Positions 8,760 to 17,211 of a stretch of DNA of 64,000 bases are shown here, in pieces. Positions within the stretch are counted from its first letter, which is position 1. The number at the start of each line of letters is the position of its first letter. The notes beneath the pieces were generated by a model, which ran no database searches, was not told the origin of the DNA, and worked only from the letters and a program-made list of their open reading frames with translations. The stretch lies in assembly GCF_036084755.1 (NCBI RefSeq), contig NZ_CP107968.1:4185501-4249500 (forward strand). The letters are read 5' to 3'. Source of the stretch: Streptomyces sp. NBC_00370. Lineage in GTDB: Bacteria > Actinomycetota > Actinomycetes > Streptomycetales > Streptomycetaceae. Both the position numbers and the translations under genes were made by a program.

Positions 8760-11324
8760 CTACAGGGCCGCCGCGCCCGCCGCCTCGGCGGGCCGGATCC
8801 GCAGCGCCCGCCAGGTCGGCACCAGCGTCGCCGACAGGGACAGCAGCACCGCGACGCCCACCACCGTCCCGTAGATCCAGCCGGGACCCGACGGCAGCCA
8901 CCCGCGGCTGCCGCCCGCCACGTGCGCGTACGGCACCAGGGTCGTCAGCGAGGCGGCCGTGCCGAGCAGCACCCCGATCGCGGCGACGACCAGACCCTCG
9001 ATCGTCATCATCCGCATGATCTGCGCCCTGGTCGCGCCGGTCAGCCGCTGGAGCCCGAACTCCCCGCGCCTGCCGCCGGTCGACAGGGACAGGCTGTTGA
9101 TCACCGAGATCGCGGTGTACGCGATGATCACGCCGACCATCAGGTAGTTGACCGCCGCCTGGGTGTCGCTGTTCTCCGTGTTCGCCGCGACCAGCGCGTC
9201 CCGGTCGGCGACCGCGAGCCCCGGCTCGGCCGCCGCCAGCTTCGCCAGCGCCGGTACGACATCGGTGCCCGGCTTCGCCGTCACCAGGACCTGCTGCGGC
9301 AGTCCGGCCGTCGTGTGCGGCGCCAGCAGCCCGACCGGCAGCAGCGCCGCCTCCGACGTCCCCTTCGGCCGGTACGTGGCGACGACCCGCAGCCGCGCCG
9401 TGCCGCCGTCGCCGAACCGCATCGTGACCGTGTCGCCGGTGCGGTGCCCGTCGCCCTCGGGCAGCGCGATCGTGTCACCGCGCAACCCGTCGAAGCTGCC
9501 GCTGCTCGCCGCGACCGCCGTCGTACCGGCGGCCCCACGGGCGCTGACGCCCTGCAGCGGGATGCCGTCCTCGTCGGTCTGCGAGCCCTTCCCGTCCGGC
9601 AGTTCGAGGTACCCGACGCTGGTCACGTACGCACTGGCCGCCGCGACCCCGGGCAGCCGGGCGGCCCGGTCGGCGAGTCCGGCGTCGACCGTGCCGGATG
9701 CGGAGGTCAGGACGGCGTCCGCGCGCAGGTTCTCCGTGAAGGAGCGCTCGCTGACCTCGGTCGTGGTGGTCTGCACGTACAAGGAAGCGGTGGTGAAGCC
9801 GACCGCGAGCAGGACGGGTGCCACGGCGCCGGCGATGTGCACCGTACGGGCACGGGAGTTGAGCATCGCGAGCCGGCCGGAGACACCGGTCAGGGCCCGC
9901 ACCGGTCCGTGCAGCAGCACCGCGCAGACCTTGGTCAGGGCCGGGGCGATCAGCGCGAGACCGATGGCGGCGCAGATGACCGTCGGGACGGCCGTACTGG
10001 CCGCCGTGGGACCGTCCATGACCGCCCAGGTCACGATCGACAGGGCGGCGGCGCCCGCCAGGAACACCAGGGCGAACACCAGCCGGGTCACGCTGAACCA
10101 GCGCTGCTGGAGCGCCGAGTCGGCGAGGGCCTCGACGGGCTTCGCCTTGACCGCGCGGCGCGCGCCGACGAATCCGGCGCCGAGCGCCGTCAGCAGCAGC
10201 GCACCGCCGGCGGTGACCACCGGGATCCACCCCTGGCTGAACTCGACGGCCCGGTCGGTGACCCCGCCGCCCGCCAGCCGGTCGAACAGCTCACGGCCCA
10301 GCCACTTCCCAGGCAGCCAGGCCAGCAGGATCGCGCCGACGGCGACCGCCAGGGTCTCGGTCAGCAGCATCCTGCGCAGCTGGCGCGGGGTGGCGCCGAT
10401 CGCCCGCAGCAGCGCGAGCTCGCGCCTGCGCCGGGCCGCCGCGAGGGTCATCGTGCCCGCGGTGACGAACAGCGAGACCATCACGGCCGTACCGCCGAAG
10501 ACACCGGAGACGGCGATCAGGTCCTCGCGCTGCGCCACCGCGTCCGGGTGTTCGGCGAGGCCGCGGTCGTCGCCCGTGAGGACCGTGACGGGGGTGCCCA
10601 CGGCCGAGGCGAGCGCGCCCTTGAGCCGCGCCGCGTCGGTGCCCGGCTTCGCCACGACGGCGAAAGCGCCGACCGTGCCCGGGTGGCCGCCGAGCCGGGC
10701 CGCCTCGGCGGGGGCGAAGAACAGCGCGGGCTCCGGGGACGTGTCCCGGGCGGCGGCGATGCCGCTGACCCGGTACCTGGCGGCGCCGCCGTGCGCGGCG
10801 ACCGTGACGGTGTCACCGACGGCCGCCCCGGCCCGCGCGGCGGTCCCGGCGTCCAGGACGACCTCGCGGGGCCCGGCGGGCGCCCGGCCGCCGTCGAGCG
10901 TGTACGGCGCGAGGGAAGCGGAATCCCAGCCGTGACCCTCGGCCCGCGTCTGTGCCGGACCGTGCGCACCGAGTAGCGTCGTCGGGAACGTGACGTCACC
11001 GACGACCCGCTCCACCCCAGGCGTCCGCGCGAGCTGCCCGGCCAGCGCGGCATCCAGCGGCACGCTCTCCGCCAGGACGGCGCTCTCGCTGTCCTCGGAG
11101 TTGCCCGGGTGCAGTTCGTACGACCGGTCGCCGACGACGACGGCCGTGGCACCGGCGAGCCGCTCGGGCGGCACGTTGTTGCGGATCCCGGTCTCCATCA
11201 GTCCGCCGCAGGCCATGACGATGGCCGTGCCGAAGAAGAGCGCGACGAAGGTGGCGAGGAAGCCACTCTTCCGGAACCTCAGAGTCCGTACCGCCAACCG
11301 CCCCGTACCGCCGCCTTTAGTCAT
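8760..11324 (-). CDS. FtsX/MacB-type ABC transporter permease, two-module
   Basis: Large membrane protein (854 aa) with two FtsX-type permease modules, each a set of helices around a large extracytoplasmic loop: first helix at FLATFVALFFGTAIVMACGG, module 1 helices near SGVFGGTAVMVSLFVTAGTM, module 2 helices near YLMVGVIIAYTAISVINSLS. Such proteins pump lipoproteins, peptides or antibiotics or transmit force to cell-wall enzymes, always with a LolD/MacB-like ATPase. No ATPase gene is adjacent on either side, which is unusual because in Streptomyces it is normally directly upstream. The start MTKGGG is chosen since the preceding 35 codons are not protein-like. Substrate unknown. Confidence 0.8.
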   Translation of the reverse strand: MTKGGGTGRLAVRTLRFRKSGFLATFVALFFGTAIVMACGGLMETGIRNNVPPERLAGATAVVVGDRSYELHPGNSEDSESAVLAESVPLDAALAGQLARTPGVERVVGDVTFPTTLLGAHGPAQTRAEGHGWDSASLAPYTLDGGRAPAGPREVVLDAGTAARAGAAVGDTVTVAAHGGAARYRVSGIAAARDTSPEPALFFAPAEAARLGGHPGTVGAFAVVAKPGTDAARLKGALASAVGTPVTVLTGDDRGLAEHPDAVAQREDLIAVSGVFGGTAVMVSLFVTAGTMTLAAARRRRELALLRAIGATPRQLRRMLLTETLAVAVGAILLAWLPGKWLGRELFDRLAGGGVTDRAVEFSQGWIPVVTAGGALLLTALGAGFVGARRAVKAKPVEALADSALQQRWFSVTRLVFALVFLAGAAALSIVTWAVMDGPTAASTAVPTVICAAIGLALIAPALTKVCAVLLHGPVRALTGVSGRLAMLNSRARTVHIAGAVAPVLLAVGFTTASLYVQTTTTEVSERSFTENLRADAVLTSASGTVDAGLADRAARLPGVAAASAYVTSVGYLELPDGKGSQTDEDGIPLQGVSARGAAGTTAVAASSGSFDGLRGDTIALPEGDGHRTGDTVTMRFGDGGTARLRVVATYRPKGTSEAALLPVGLLAPHTTAGLPQQVLVTAKPGTDVVPALAKLAAAEPGLAVADRDALVAANTENSDTQAAVNYLMVGVIIAYTAISVINSLSLSTGGRRGEFGLQRLTGATRAQIMRMMTIEGLVVAAIGVLLGTAASLTTLVPYAHVAGGSRGWLPSGPGWIYGTVVGVAVLLSLSATLVPTWRALRIRPAEAAGAAAL

Positions 11325-11474
11325 GGCTACGACGCTACGGAGCCGGGCCGCCCCGGCCCATGGGGTCTCCCGGCGACCTCGGGGTGGGGCAAACCCCAGG
11401 TGGGCGGCGACCGACAGGCTCGCCCCCACAGGGCGGGCCGCACACCGCTACCATGCGGCTCGATCTTCTTTTAA

Positions 11475-11487
11475 GAAGGCTTCCTTC
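11475..11487. promoter_or_regulatory. Short palindrome upstream of amino-acid permease
   Basis: GAAGGCTTCCTTC (arms GAAGG/CCTTC) lies about 15 bp before the permease GTG and directly follows a second small palindrome, TTCTTTTAAGAA. In an otherwise GC-rich spacer this AT-rich stretch could be an operator or a promoter element. Coordinates are good to one or two bases. Confidence 0.35.
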
Positions 11488-11501
11488 CAAACACGGAAGC
11501 A

Positions 11502-12989
11502 GTGAACGCCATGCGCAGCAATTCCCGCAGAGGGCTGCAGCCCAATGTCCTCGGCAGGTTCGACACCGTGGTGATGGCGGTCGCAGGAAGTGCGCCGGCC
11601 TACTCGATCGCGGCCACCACCGCCGTGCTCGTCGCCACGGTCGGACTCGCCAGCCCCGCCGCGCTCCTGTACTGCGCGATACCCATGCTGGGGATCGTGC
11701 TCGCCTACGGCAGGCTCGGCAGACTGGACCCCAACGCGGGCGCCGCGTACTCCTGGGTGGCCCGCACCCTGCACCCGTTCCTCGGCTTCATCTCCGGCTG
11801 GGCGCTGGTCATCTCCACGACGATCTTCATGGTGGCCGGGTCGCTGCCGGCCGGTGCCATGACCCTGGCGATCTTCGACCCGGGCCTCGCCACCCACACG
11901 TCACTCGCCGCGCTGGTGGGCGCCGGCTGGCTGGCGCTGATGGTGCTGATCGTGCTCGGCGGCGCGCGGCTCACCGTACGGGCGCAGTTGCTGCTGTCCG
12001 GCGTCGAGGTGACGCTGCTGGTCGTCTTCCTGCTGGCCGCCCTCCTGCACGACGGCACAGCGCACGCCTTCGACTGGTCCTGGCTCGGCTTCAGCCACTT
12101 CGACGGGCCCTCGGGGTTCGCGTCCGGCGCGCTGATCGCCGCCTTCTACTACTGGGGCTGGGACGTCACCAGCAACCTCAGCGAGGAGACCCGCAACAGC
12201 CGCAGGAACTCCGGGTTCGCCGCGCTCGTCGGCGTCGGGATCGTCTTCCTGCTGTTCGAGGCGTTCACCATCGCCACCAACATCATCCTGACGGAGCGGC
12301 AGATCTCGGCGGGCAGCGCCAACGTCCTCGGTGTGCTCGGCGATGTGATCTGGCCGGGCGTCGGCGGCAAGTTCCTCATCGTCGCCGTGCTGCTGTCCAC
12401 CGTGGCGACGCTGGAGACGACACTCATTCAGGTGACGCGCTCGCTGTTCGCCATGGGCCGCGACCGCACCCTGCCGGCCTCGCTCGGCAAGGTGCACCGC
12501 ACCTGGAACACCCCCTGGGTGGCGATCACGGTCGTCGGGTGCGCCGGGATCGGCATGCTCGCCGCCGCCACCGTGCTCGGCTCGGTCACCGAGATCATCT
12601 CCGACGCCGTCACCGCCATCTCCCTCCAGGTATCGGTCTATTACGGCCTCGCGGGGCTCGCCGTCGTCGTCGCGTACCGCAAGCTCCTGCTGCGGTCGTT
12701 CCGCACGTTCTTCCTCGCGGGCCTGTGGCCCCTGGTCGGCGCGGTGTTCATGTTCTGGATCTTCTTCGAGTCGCTGGGCGAACTGACGACGACCGCGATC
12801 TGCATCGGGATCGGCGGGCTCGCGGCGGGACTTGTGCCGATGTTCTGGTATTGGCGGAAGGGCAGTTCGTACTACCGTCCGGCGACACTGGACGCCACAC
12901 GCTCCGCCGACGACGACGGGGCGTACGCGGACACGGGGCTGACGGCGGGGGCCGGCCGCCCCGAGGAGGCGATGGCGACCGACTTCTGA
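11502..12989 (+). CDS. APC-superfamily amino-acid permease
   Basis: Integral membrane transporter (495 aa, about 12 helices). The N-terminal VMAVAGSAPAYSIAATTA, with the unwound-helix GSxP motif, and SWVARTLHPFLGFISGW mark the amino acid-polyamine-organocation family. The GTG start has GGAAG 5 nt upstream; an ATG three codons in is possible. The C-terminal ~45 residues are hydrophilic and cytosolic. No metabolic gene is linked, so the substrate is open. It diverges from the FtsX permease, and the 177-bp spacer holds short AT-rich palindromes. Confidence 0.82.
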   Translation: MNAMRSNSRRGLQPNVLGRFDTVVMAVAGSAPAYSIAATTAVLVATVGLASPAALLYCAIPMLGIVLAYGRLGRLDPNAGAAYSWVARTLHPFLGFISGWALVISTTIFMVAGSLPAGAMTLAIFDPGLATHTSLAALVGAGWLALMVLIVLGGARLTVRAQLLLSGVEVTLLVVFLLAALLHDGTAHAFDWSWLGFSHFDGPSGFASGALIAAFYYWGWDVTSNLSEETRNSRRNSGFAALVGVGIVFLLFEAFTIATNIILTERQISAGSANVLGVLGDVIWPGVGGKFLIVAVLLSTVATLETTLIQVTRSLFAMGRDRTLPASLGKVHRTWNTPWVAITVVGCAGIGMLAAATVLGSVTEIISDAVTAISLQVSVYYGLAGLAVVVAYRKLLLRSFRTFFLAGLWPLVGAVFMFWIFFESLGELTTTAICIGIGGLAAGLVPMFWYWRKGSSYYRPATLDATRSADDDGAYADTGLTAGAGRPEEAMATDF

Positions 12990-13047
12990 TCCGAGTCGGT
13001 GCCACGTCCGTTGAGCTTGTATCCACGTCCGAGGGAGGGGGGCCGCC

Positions 13048-14091
13048 ATCACCACACACCGGCACCGGGCACCGAAGAGCGCCCCGGACCGCCCCGAGCG
13101 TCCGGAGCGCCAGCCGGGGAAGAACGAAGGCCCCGACTTCGACCCGGACTTCGGCGACCGACAGCTCACAGCGGCGCGCCAAGACATCGTTATCGGCCGC
13201 TGGCAGGGCGTACGCGACCTGCTGCGCGAAACCGGCGACAACTGGCCGCTGCGCACCCAGCGGCTGCGGATCCTCTCCCACGCCGCCGCCGACAGCTCGG
13301 CCGCCGAGACCTGGCGGGCCGCCGAACCCGACTGCCCCGACGCCGCGGTGCTGCGCGCGGCCACCGAGGTGGTACGCGTCTTCAACCAGGCCATCGCTGC
13401 GGGCCGCGGCCCCGGGATGATCGACGAGACCCGGCTCGACGCGGTCGTGCTGTCGTGCGTGAACGCGGCGCGCGCCCGCCGCGACGACCCGATGCCCTGG
13501 GTCTCGCTGCTCACCGTCGCCCGGCTCTACGAGAAGGGCGTCAGCCGGGGCGAGCTGCAGCGCTGGTGGGACGAGTTGCGCCGGCGCGACCCGTACAACA
13601 TGGAGGGCCATGTGCAGTTGCTGCGCTACCTCTCGGCGCGCTGGCACGGCACCCACGGCCGGATGTACGACTTCGCGCGCGACGCCGCCGGCGTGGCGCC
13701 CAAGGGCTCGCCGCTGCCGGTCCTGGTGCAGATAGCCCGCGTCGAGGAGTACCGCCATGTCGCGGAGACGGCGCACGAACGGCGCAGGGCCAGGGACCTC
13801 GTCGGCCGCAACTTCGGCCAGGAGCAACACTGGCACCACGAACTGGCGGTGACCGAGGTGCGCCGCACCTTCGACCGGTGGATCGGCTGGCGCCCCGCGG
13901 GACCCGTACGTCCCGAAGAGGTCAGCGAGCTCAACTACCTGACCCACGCGGCCTGCTACGCGGGTCTGGACGGCGAGGCGTGCGAGCTGTTCCGGCTGCT
14001 GGGGTGGCGTGCGGCGCGGGTGCCGTGGTCCTACACGGGCGACCCGGCCGAGCAGTTCACCTCGTACCGCAAGGCGGCGCGGCTGTCCTGA
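13048..14091 (+). CDS. Conserved hypothetical protein, apparent ATC start (DUF4034-like)
   Basis: The frame is open from 13015 to the stop and coding-like from about 13090, but contains no ATG, GTG or TTG before a GTG at 13348, which would cut off about 100 well-behaved residues. An ATC at 13048 sits 9 nt after GGAGG within GAGGGAGGGGGG, the best ribosome site in the region, so I propose ATC as start (347 aa). The protein is soluble, charged and helical; the pattern RDPYNMEGHVQLLRYLSARW then THGRMYDFAR recalls DUF4034-type helical-repeat proteins. No function is known to me. If the GTG is right, the protein is 247 aa. Confidence 0.6.
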   Translation: MTTHRHRAPKSAPDRPERPERQPGKNEGPDFDPDFGDRQLTAARQDIVIGRWQGVRDLLRETGDNWPLRTQRLRILSHAAADSSAAETWRAAEPDCPDAAVLRAATEVVRVFNQAIAAGRGPGMIDETRLDAVVLSCVNAARARRDDPMPWVSLLTVARLYEKGVSRGELQRWWDELRRRDPYNMEGHVQLLRYLSARWHGTHGRMYDFARDAAGVAPKGSPLPVLVQIARVEEYRHVAETAHERRRARDLVGRNFGQEQHWHHELAVTEVRRTFDRWIGWRPAGPVRPEEVSELNYLTHAACYAGLDGEACELFRLLGWRAARVPWSYTGDPAEQFTSYRKAARLS

Positions 14092-14266
14092 CCGGCCGTG
14101 ACCGGCCATCTGTTGGGGCGCCCCTGCCGGTGATCGTCCCGGACGGCCGCTAACCTTACGTATCCGCCCTGGCCAGGGATGCGGGGTTGTCGCGGGGAAT
14201 GTCTCCCGCACCCCTGTTCCCAGGTATGGACATACACGGCACCCAACTCGTCTGAAAGGCTCACCC

Positions 14267-15865
14267 ATGGGCATTCGGAGCTTGCTGCGCAAGGTGTTCG
14301 GTCGCGACCGCGAGGAGCGTAACGAGTCGGCGGCAGCCTCCGTACCGCCCCAGGCCGACCGTTCGTCGTCCGGCGTGGAATCGGCCACGACGACGGACCC
14401 GGCCGCGGAGTCGGTGACGGAGCCGGTCACGGAAACGGTCACGGAATCGGTGACGGTCCCGGCGAAGGCGCCCGCCCCTGAGCGGCGTCCGGCGCCGCAC
14501 GAGGACGCGGCGGCCAAGCTGGTGGCCGAGTCGTTCGACAACCCCACCCCCCGGAGCGTCCCGGCCCAGGCCACGGCACCGCGATCGGCGGACCCGGCCC
14601 CTGCGGACCCGGCCCCGACGGTCCCGGCCCAGACGACGACGGAACCGACGCCGGTGGCGACGCCGACGCCGGAACCCGAGCCGGAGCAGGTGCCGGAGCC
14701 GGAGCAGGTGGCGGAGAAGGCCGAGCCGACGCCGGTGGCCGAATCCGAGCCGGTGGCGGCGGAGCCGGCACCGGAGTCGCCGGCGGCCGAGGCGGCACGG
14801 ATCGCGGAGACGGACCCGGTCGTGGAACCCGCACCGGTCGTCGAGCCCGAACCGGTCGTGGAGCCCGAGCCGACGCCCGCACCGGCGGCTGCCGAACCGA
14901 CCCCGGTCGTGGAGCCCGAGCCCGTTGCCGCGCCGGTCGTGGAGTCCGAGCCCGAGACGCTGCCCGTGGCCGAGACCCTGCCTGAGCCCGAGGCCACGCC
15001 CGTCGCGCCCGTCGCGCCGGTGAAGAAGGCCGCCCCCCGGAAGGCCGCTGCCAAGAAGGCCACCCCCGCGAAGAAGACCACGGCGGCCAAGAAGGCCACG
15101 CCGGTCGCCCCCGCCCCCGTCGCCGAGCCCGTCGCCACCCAGCAGGCCGAGGCCGACCCGGTCGTCGCGGCCCCCGAATCCGCACCCGTCGCTGAGGCGC
15201 CCGCGCCCGCCGTCCCCGGCACCGTGCCCGACGCGCTCGTCGCTCCCTACAACGCCGCCGACGCCGCCCTCAAGGCGCGCGGGCTCACCGGCGAGCGGGC
15301 CGACGTGTACCTCGTACTCGACCGGTCAGGCTCCATGCGGGAGTTCTACAAGAGCGGCAGCGTGCAGCATCTCGCCGAGCAGACGCTCGCGCTCGCCGCG
15401 CATCTCGGTGACGAGCCGGTCGTCCACACGGTGTTCTTCTCCACGGACATCGACGGCACGACCGACCTGTCCCTCACGGACTTCTCCGACGCCGTGAACA
15501 AGGCGCACGCCAGTTACGGCCGCCTCGGCCGTACCAGCTACCACCGGGCCGTCGAAGAGGTCGTCGCGCACCGCGAGAAGTCGGGTGCCACCGGGCCCGC
15601 GCTCGTCGTCTTCCAGACCGACGGCGCCCCCGACGCCAAGCAGACCGCGCGGCTGGCGCTCAACGAGGTCGCCGGCAAGGGCCTGTTCTGGGCGTTCGTG
15701 GCCTTCGGCCCGTACGACTCGAAGGCGTTCGACTTCCTCCGCAAGACCGAGCAGGAGCTGGACCACGTCGGGTTCTTCCACGCGGGCCCGGCGCCGGCCG
15801 AGCTGCCGCACGCCGACGTGTACCGCGAGCTGCTCGCCGTCTGGAAGCCGGAAACCACCAGCTGA
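14267..15865 (+). CDS. VWA-domain protein with PE-rich and histone-like linker (TerF-like)
   Basis: Three-part protein of 532 aa. Residues 1-85 are charged; residues ~85-250 are Pro/Glu/Val/Ala repeats of the PEPVVEPEP type; residues ~245-285 are a Lys/Ala/Pro segment (KKAAPRKAAAKKATPAKK) like a histone H1 tail. Residues ~340-525 form a von Willebrand A domain with the metal site DRSGS and later TDG, closest in pattern to TerF-type domains of tellurium-resistance and calcium-stress systems (LRKTEQELDHVGFFHAG). No ter genes are adjacent. ATG start follows GAAAGG. The acidic and basic stretches suggest a tether to cell wall or nucleic acid, which is speculation. Confidence 0.78.
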   Translation: MGIRSLLRKVFGRDREERNESAAASVPPQADRSSSGVESATTTDPAAESVTEPVTETVTESVTVPAKAPAPERRPAPHEDAAAKLVAESFDNPTPRSVPAQATAPRSADPAPADPAPTVPAQTTTEPTPVATPTPEPEPEQVPEPEQVAEKAEPTPVAESEPVAAEPAPESPAAEAARIAETDPVVEPAPVVEPEPVVEPEPTPAPAAAEPTPVVEPEPVAAPVVESEPETLPVAETLPEPEATPVAPVAPVKKAAPRKAAAKKATPAKKTTAAKKATPVAPAPVAEPVATQQAEADPVVAAPESAPVAEAPAPAVPGTVPDALVAPYNAADAALKARGLTGERADVYLVLDRSGSMREFYKSGSVQHLAEQTLALAAHLGDEPVVHTVFFSTDIDGTTDLSLTDFSDAVNKAHASYGRLGRTSYHRAVEEVVAHREKSGATGPALVVFQTDGAPDAKQTARLALNEVAGKGLFWAFVAFGPYDSKAFDFLRKTEQELDHVGFFHAGPAPAELPHADVYRELLAVWKPETTS

Positions 15866-15880
15866 TCCCCGGTACCCCGC

Positions 15881-17034
15881 TCACCCGCCGGCCGGCACCG
15901 CTTCGGTGCCGGCCGGCGGCAGTTCCACCGTCACCTCCAGGCCGCCGCGCGCACCGCCCGGCAGCGCCGTCACCGAACCGCCGTGCGCCACGGCGATCGA
16001 CCGGACGATCGACAGCCCGAGGCCGGCCCCCGGGCCCATCCGGTCGCGTCCCTCGCCGCGCCGGAACGGTTCGAAGAGGCCCGGGATCTCGCCGGACGCC
16101 ACCACGGGCCCGGTGTTGCGCACCACGAGCGTCGTGCCCTCGACGCTGACGTCGACCGTCCCGCCAGGCACGTTGTACGTCACGGCGTTGGCCAGCAGGT
16201 TCGCCACCAGCCGCCCCAGCAGCAGCCGGCTGCCACGGACCGCGCCCGCGCCCGTCACCGACACCCGCACCCCGTGCCCGGCCGCCTCGTCGGTGACCAG
16301 CGTCCCGAGGTCCAGCTCCTCCTGGTCCTCGCCCCCTGCCCCGGGCCCCGCCGCAGGACCGCGCTCGCTGCGCGCGAGCACCAGCAGCCCCTCGATGAGC
16401 TGTTCGCTGCGCCGGTTGTTGTCGAGCAGGGTCTGTTTCGTACGGGCGAGATCGGCGGCCGAGCAGCCGTCGTCCAGGCCGATCTGGATCGCGGCGCGCT
16501 GGGTCGCCAGCGGGGTCCGCAGTTCGTGCGAGGCGTTGGCGATGAAGCGGCGCTGGCTGTCGAAAGCCGTCTGGAGCCGGCCGAGCAGCGCGTCGAGCGT
16601 GTCGCCCAGCTCCTTGAGTTCGTCGTCGGGCCCGCTCGCGCCGATCCGCTCGTGGAGGTTGCGCTCCGACAGCCTGCGCGCCGCCGCAGCGCGCGGACCC
16701 GGGAGACCAGCTCGGGGAATTCGAAGGGCTTGCCCAGATAGTCGTCGGCGCCGAGGTCGAGGCCTTCGACGCGGTCCTCCATGGAGGCGGACGCGGTGAG
16801 CATCAGTATCCGCGTACGGGAGGCATCGGCGACGAGCTTGCGCGCCACGTCGTCGCCGTGGACGCGCGGCAGGTCCCGGTCGAGGACGACCACGTCGTAG
16901 TCGTGCAGACCGAGGTAGGCGAGGGCCGCGTCACCGCTGTACACGGTGGCGAAGCCGGCCCGCCGCAGTCCGGTGGCGACCAGCTCGGCGAGTATCGCCG
17001 TGGCTCATCGTCCTGGGCGACCCAGTACCCGCAT
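15881..17034 (-). pseudogene. Decayed two-component system: response regulator joined to histidine kinase remnant
   Basis: Reading the minus strand from the ATG at 17034: MRVL begins a receiver domain, but the next bases hold compensating +1/-1 shifts that replace the acidic Asp pocket and create TGA at about 17005-17007. The receiver then continues (LHDYDVVVLDRDLPRVHGD, MLTASASMEDR, GADDYLGKPFEFPELVSRVRALRRR). At a CGGCGGCGCAGG tract near 16675 it changes frame into the end of a HAMP region (RRLSERNLHERI), the H-box SHELRTPL, and an ATPase domain ending at 15881 (NLLANAV, GAGLGLSIV). The regulator lacks its DNA-binding domain and the kinase lacks sensor and membrane segments, as if one deletion fused the two genes. 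Likely non-functional. Confidence 0.8.
15886..15918 (+). terminator. Terminator hairpin after the VWA gene
   Basis: Perfect 15-bp stem CGCCGGCCGGCACCG / CGGTGCCGGCCGGCG with loop CTT, 20 bp after the stop. It overlaps the last codons of the convergent kinase remnant. Confidence 0.8.
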
Positions 17035-17211
17035 GCTCTCGTCCCCCACCTCGCGTACCGACTCCTTGCGCCCTGCCTCGTACATGACGTCCTTCTCCTC
17101 CCAGGATGCGCCCGTCCTACGGCACCGGGTGTTTCGCAAAGCTCTCCGCCGGGTATTCACCGGCCTTTATGCGGGTGAAGTGATCTCCGCGGGGCCGTTA
17201 GGATTTCCGGC

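Noticed and set aside
14520..15100. Pro/Glu-rich stretch read as a separate gene on the minus strand
   Set aside because: High GC makes all frames open; only the plus frame continues into the VWA domain and has a ribosome site.
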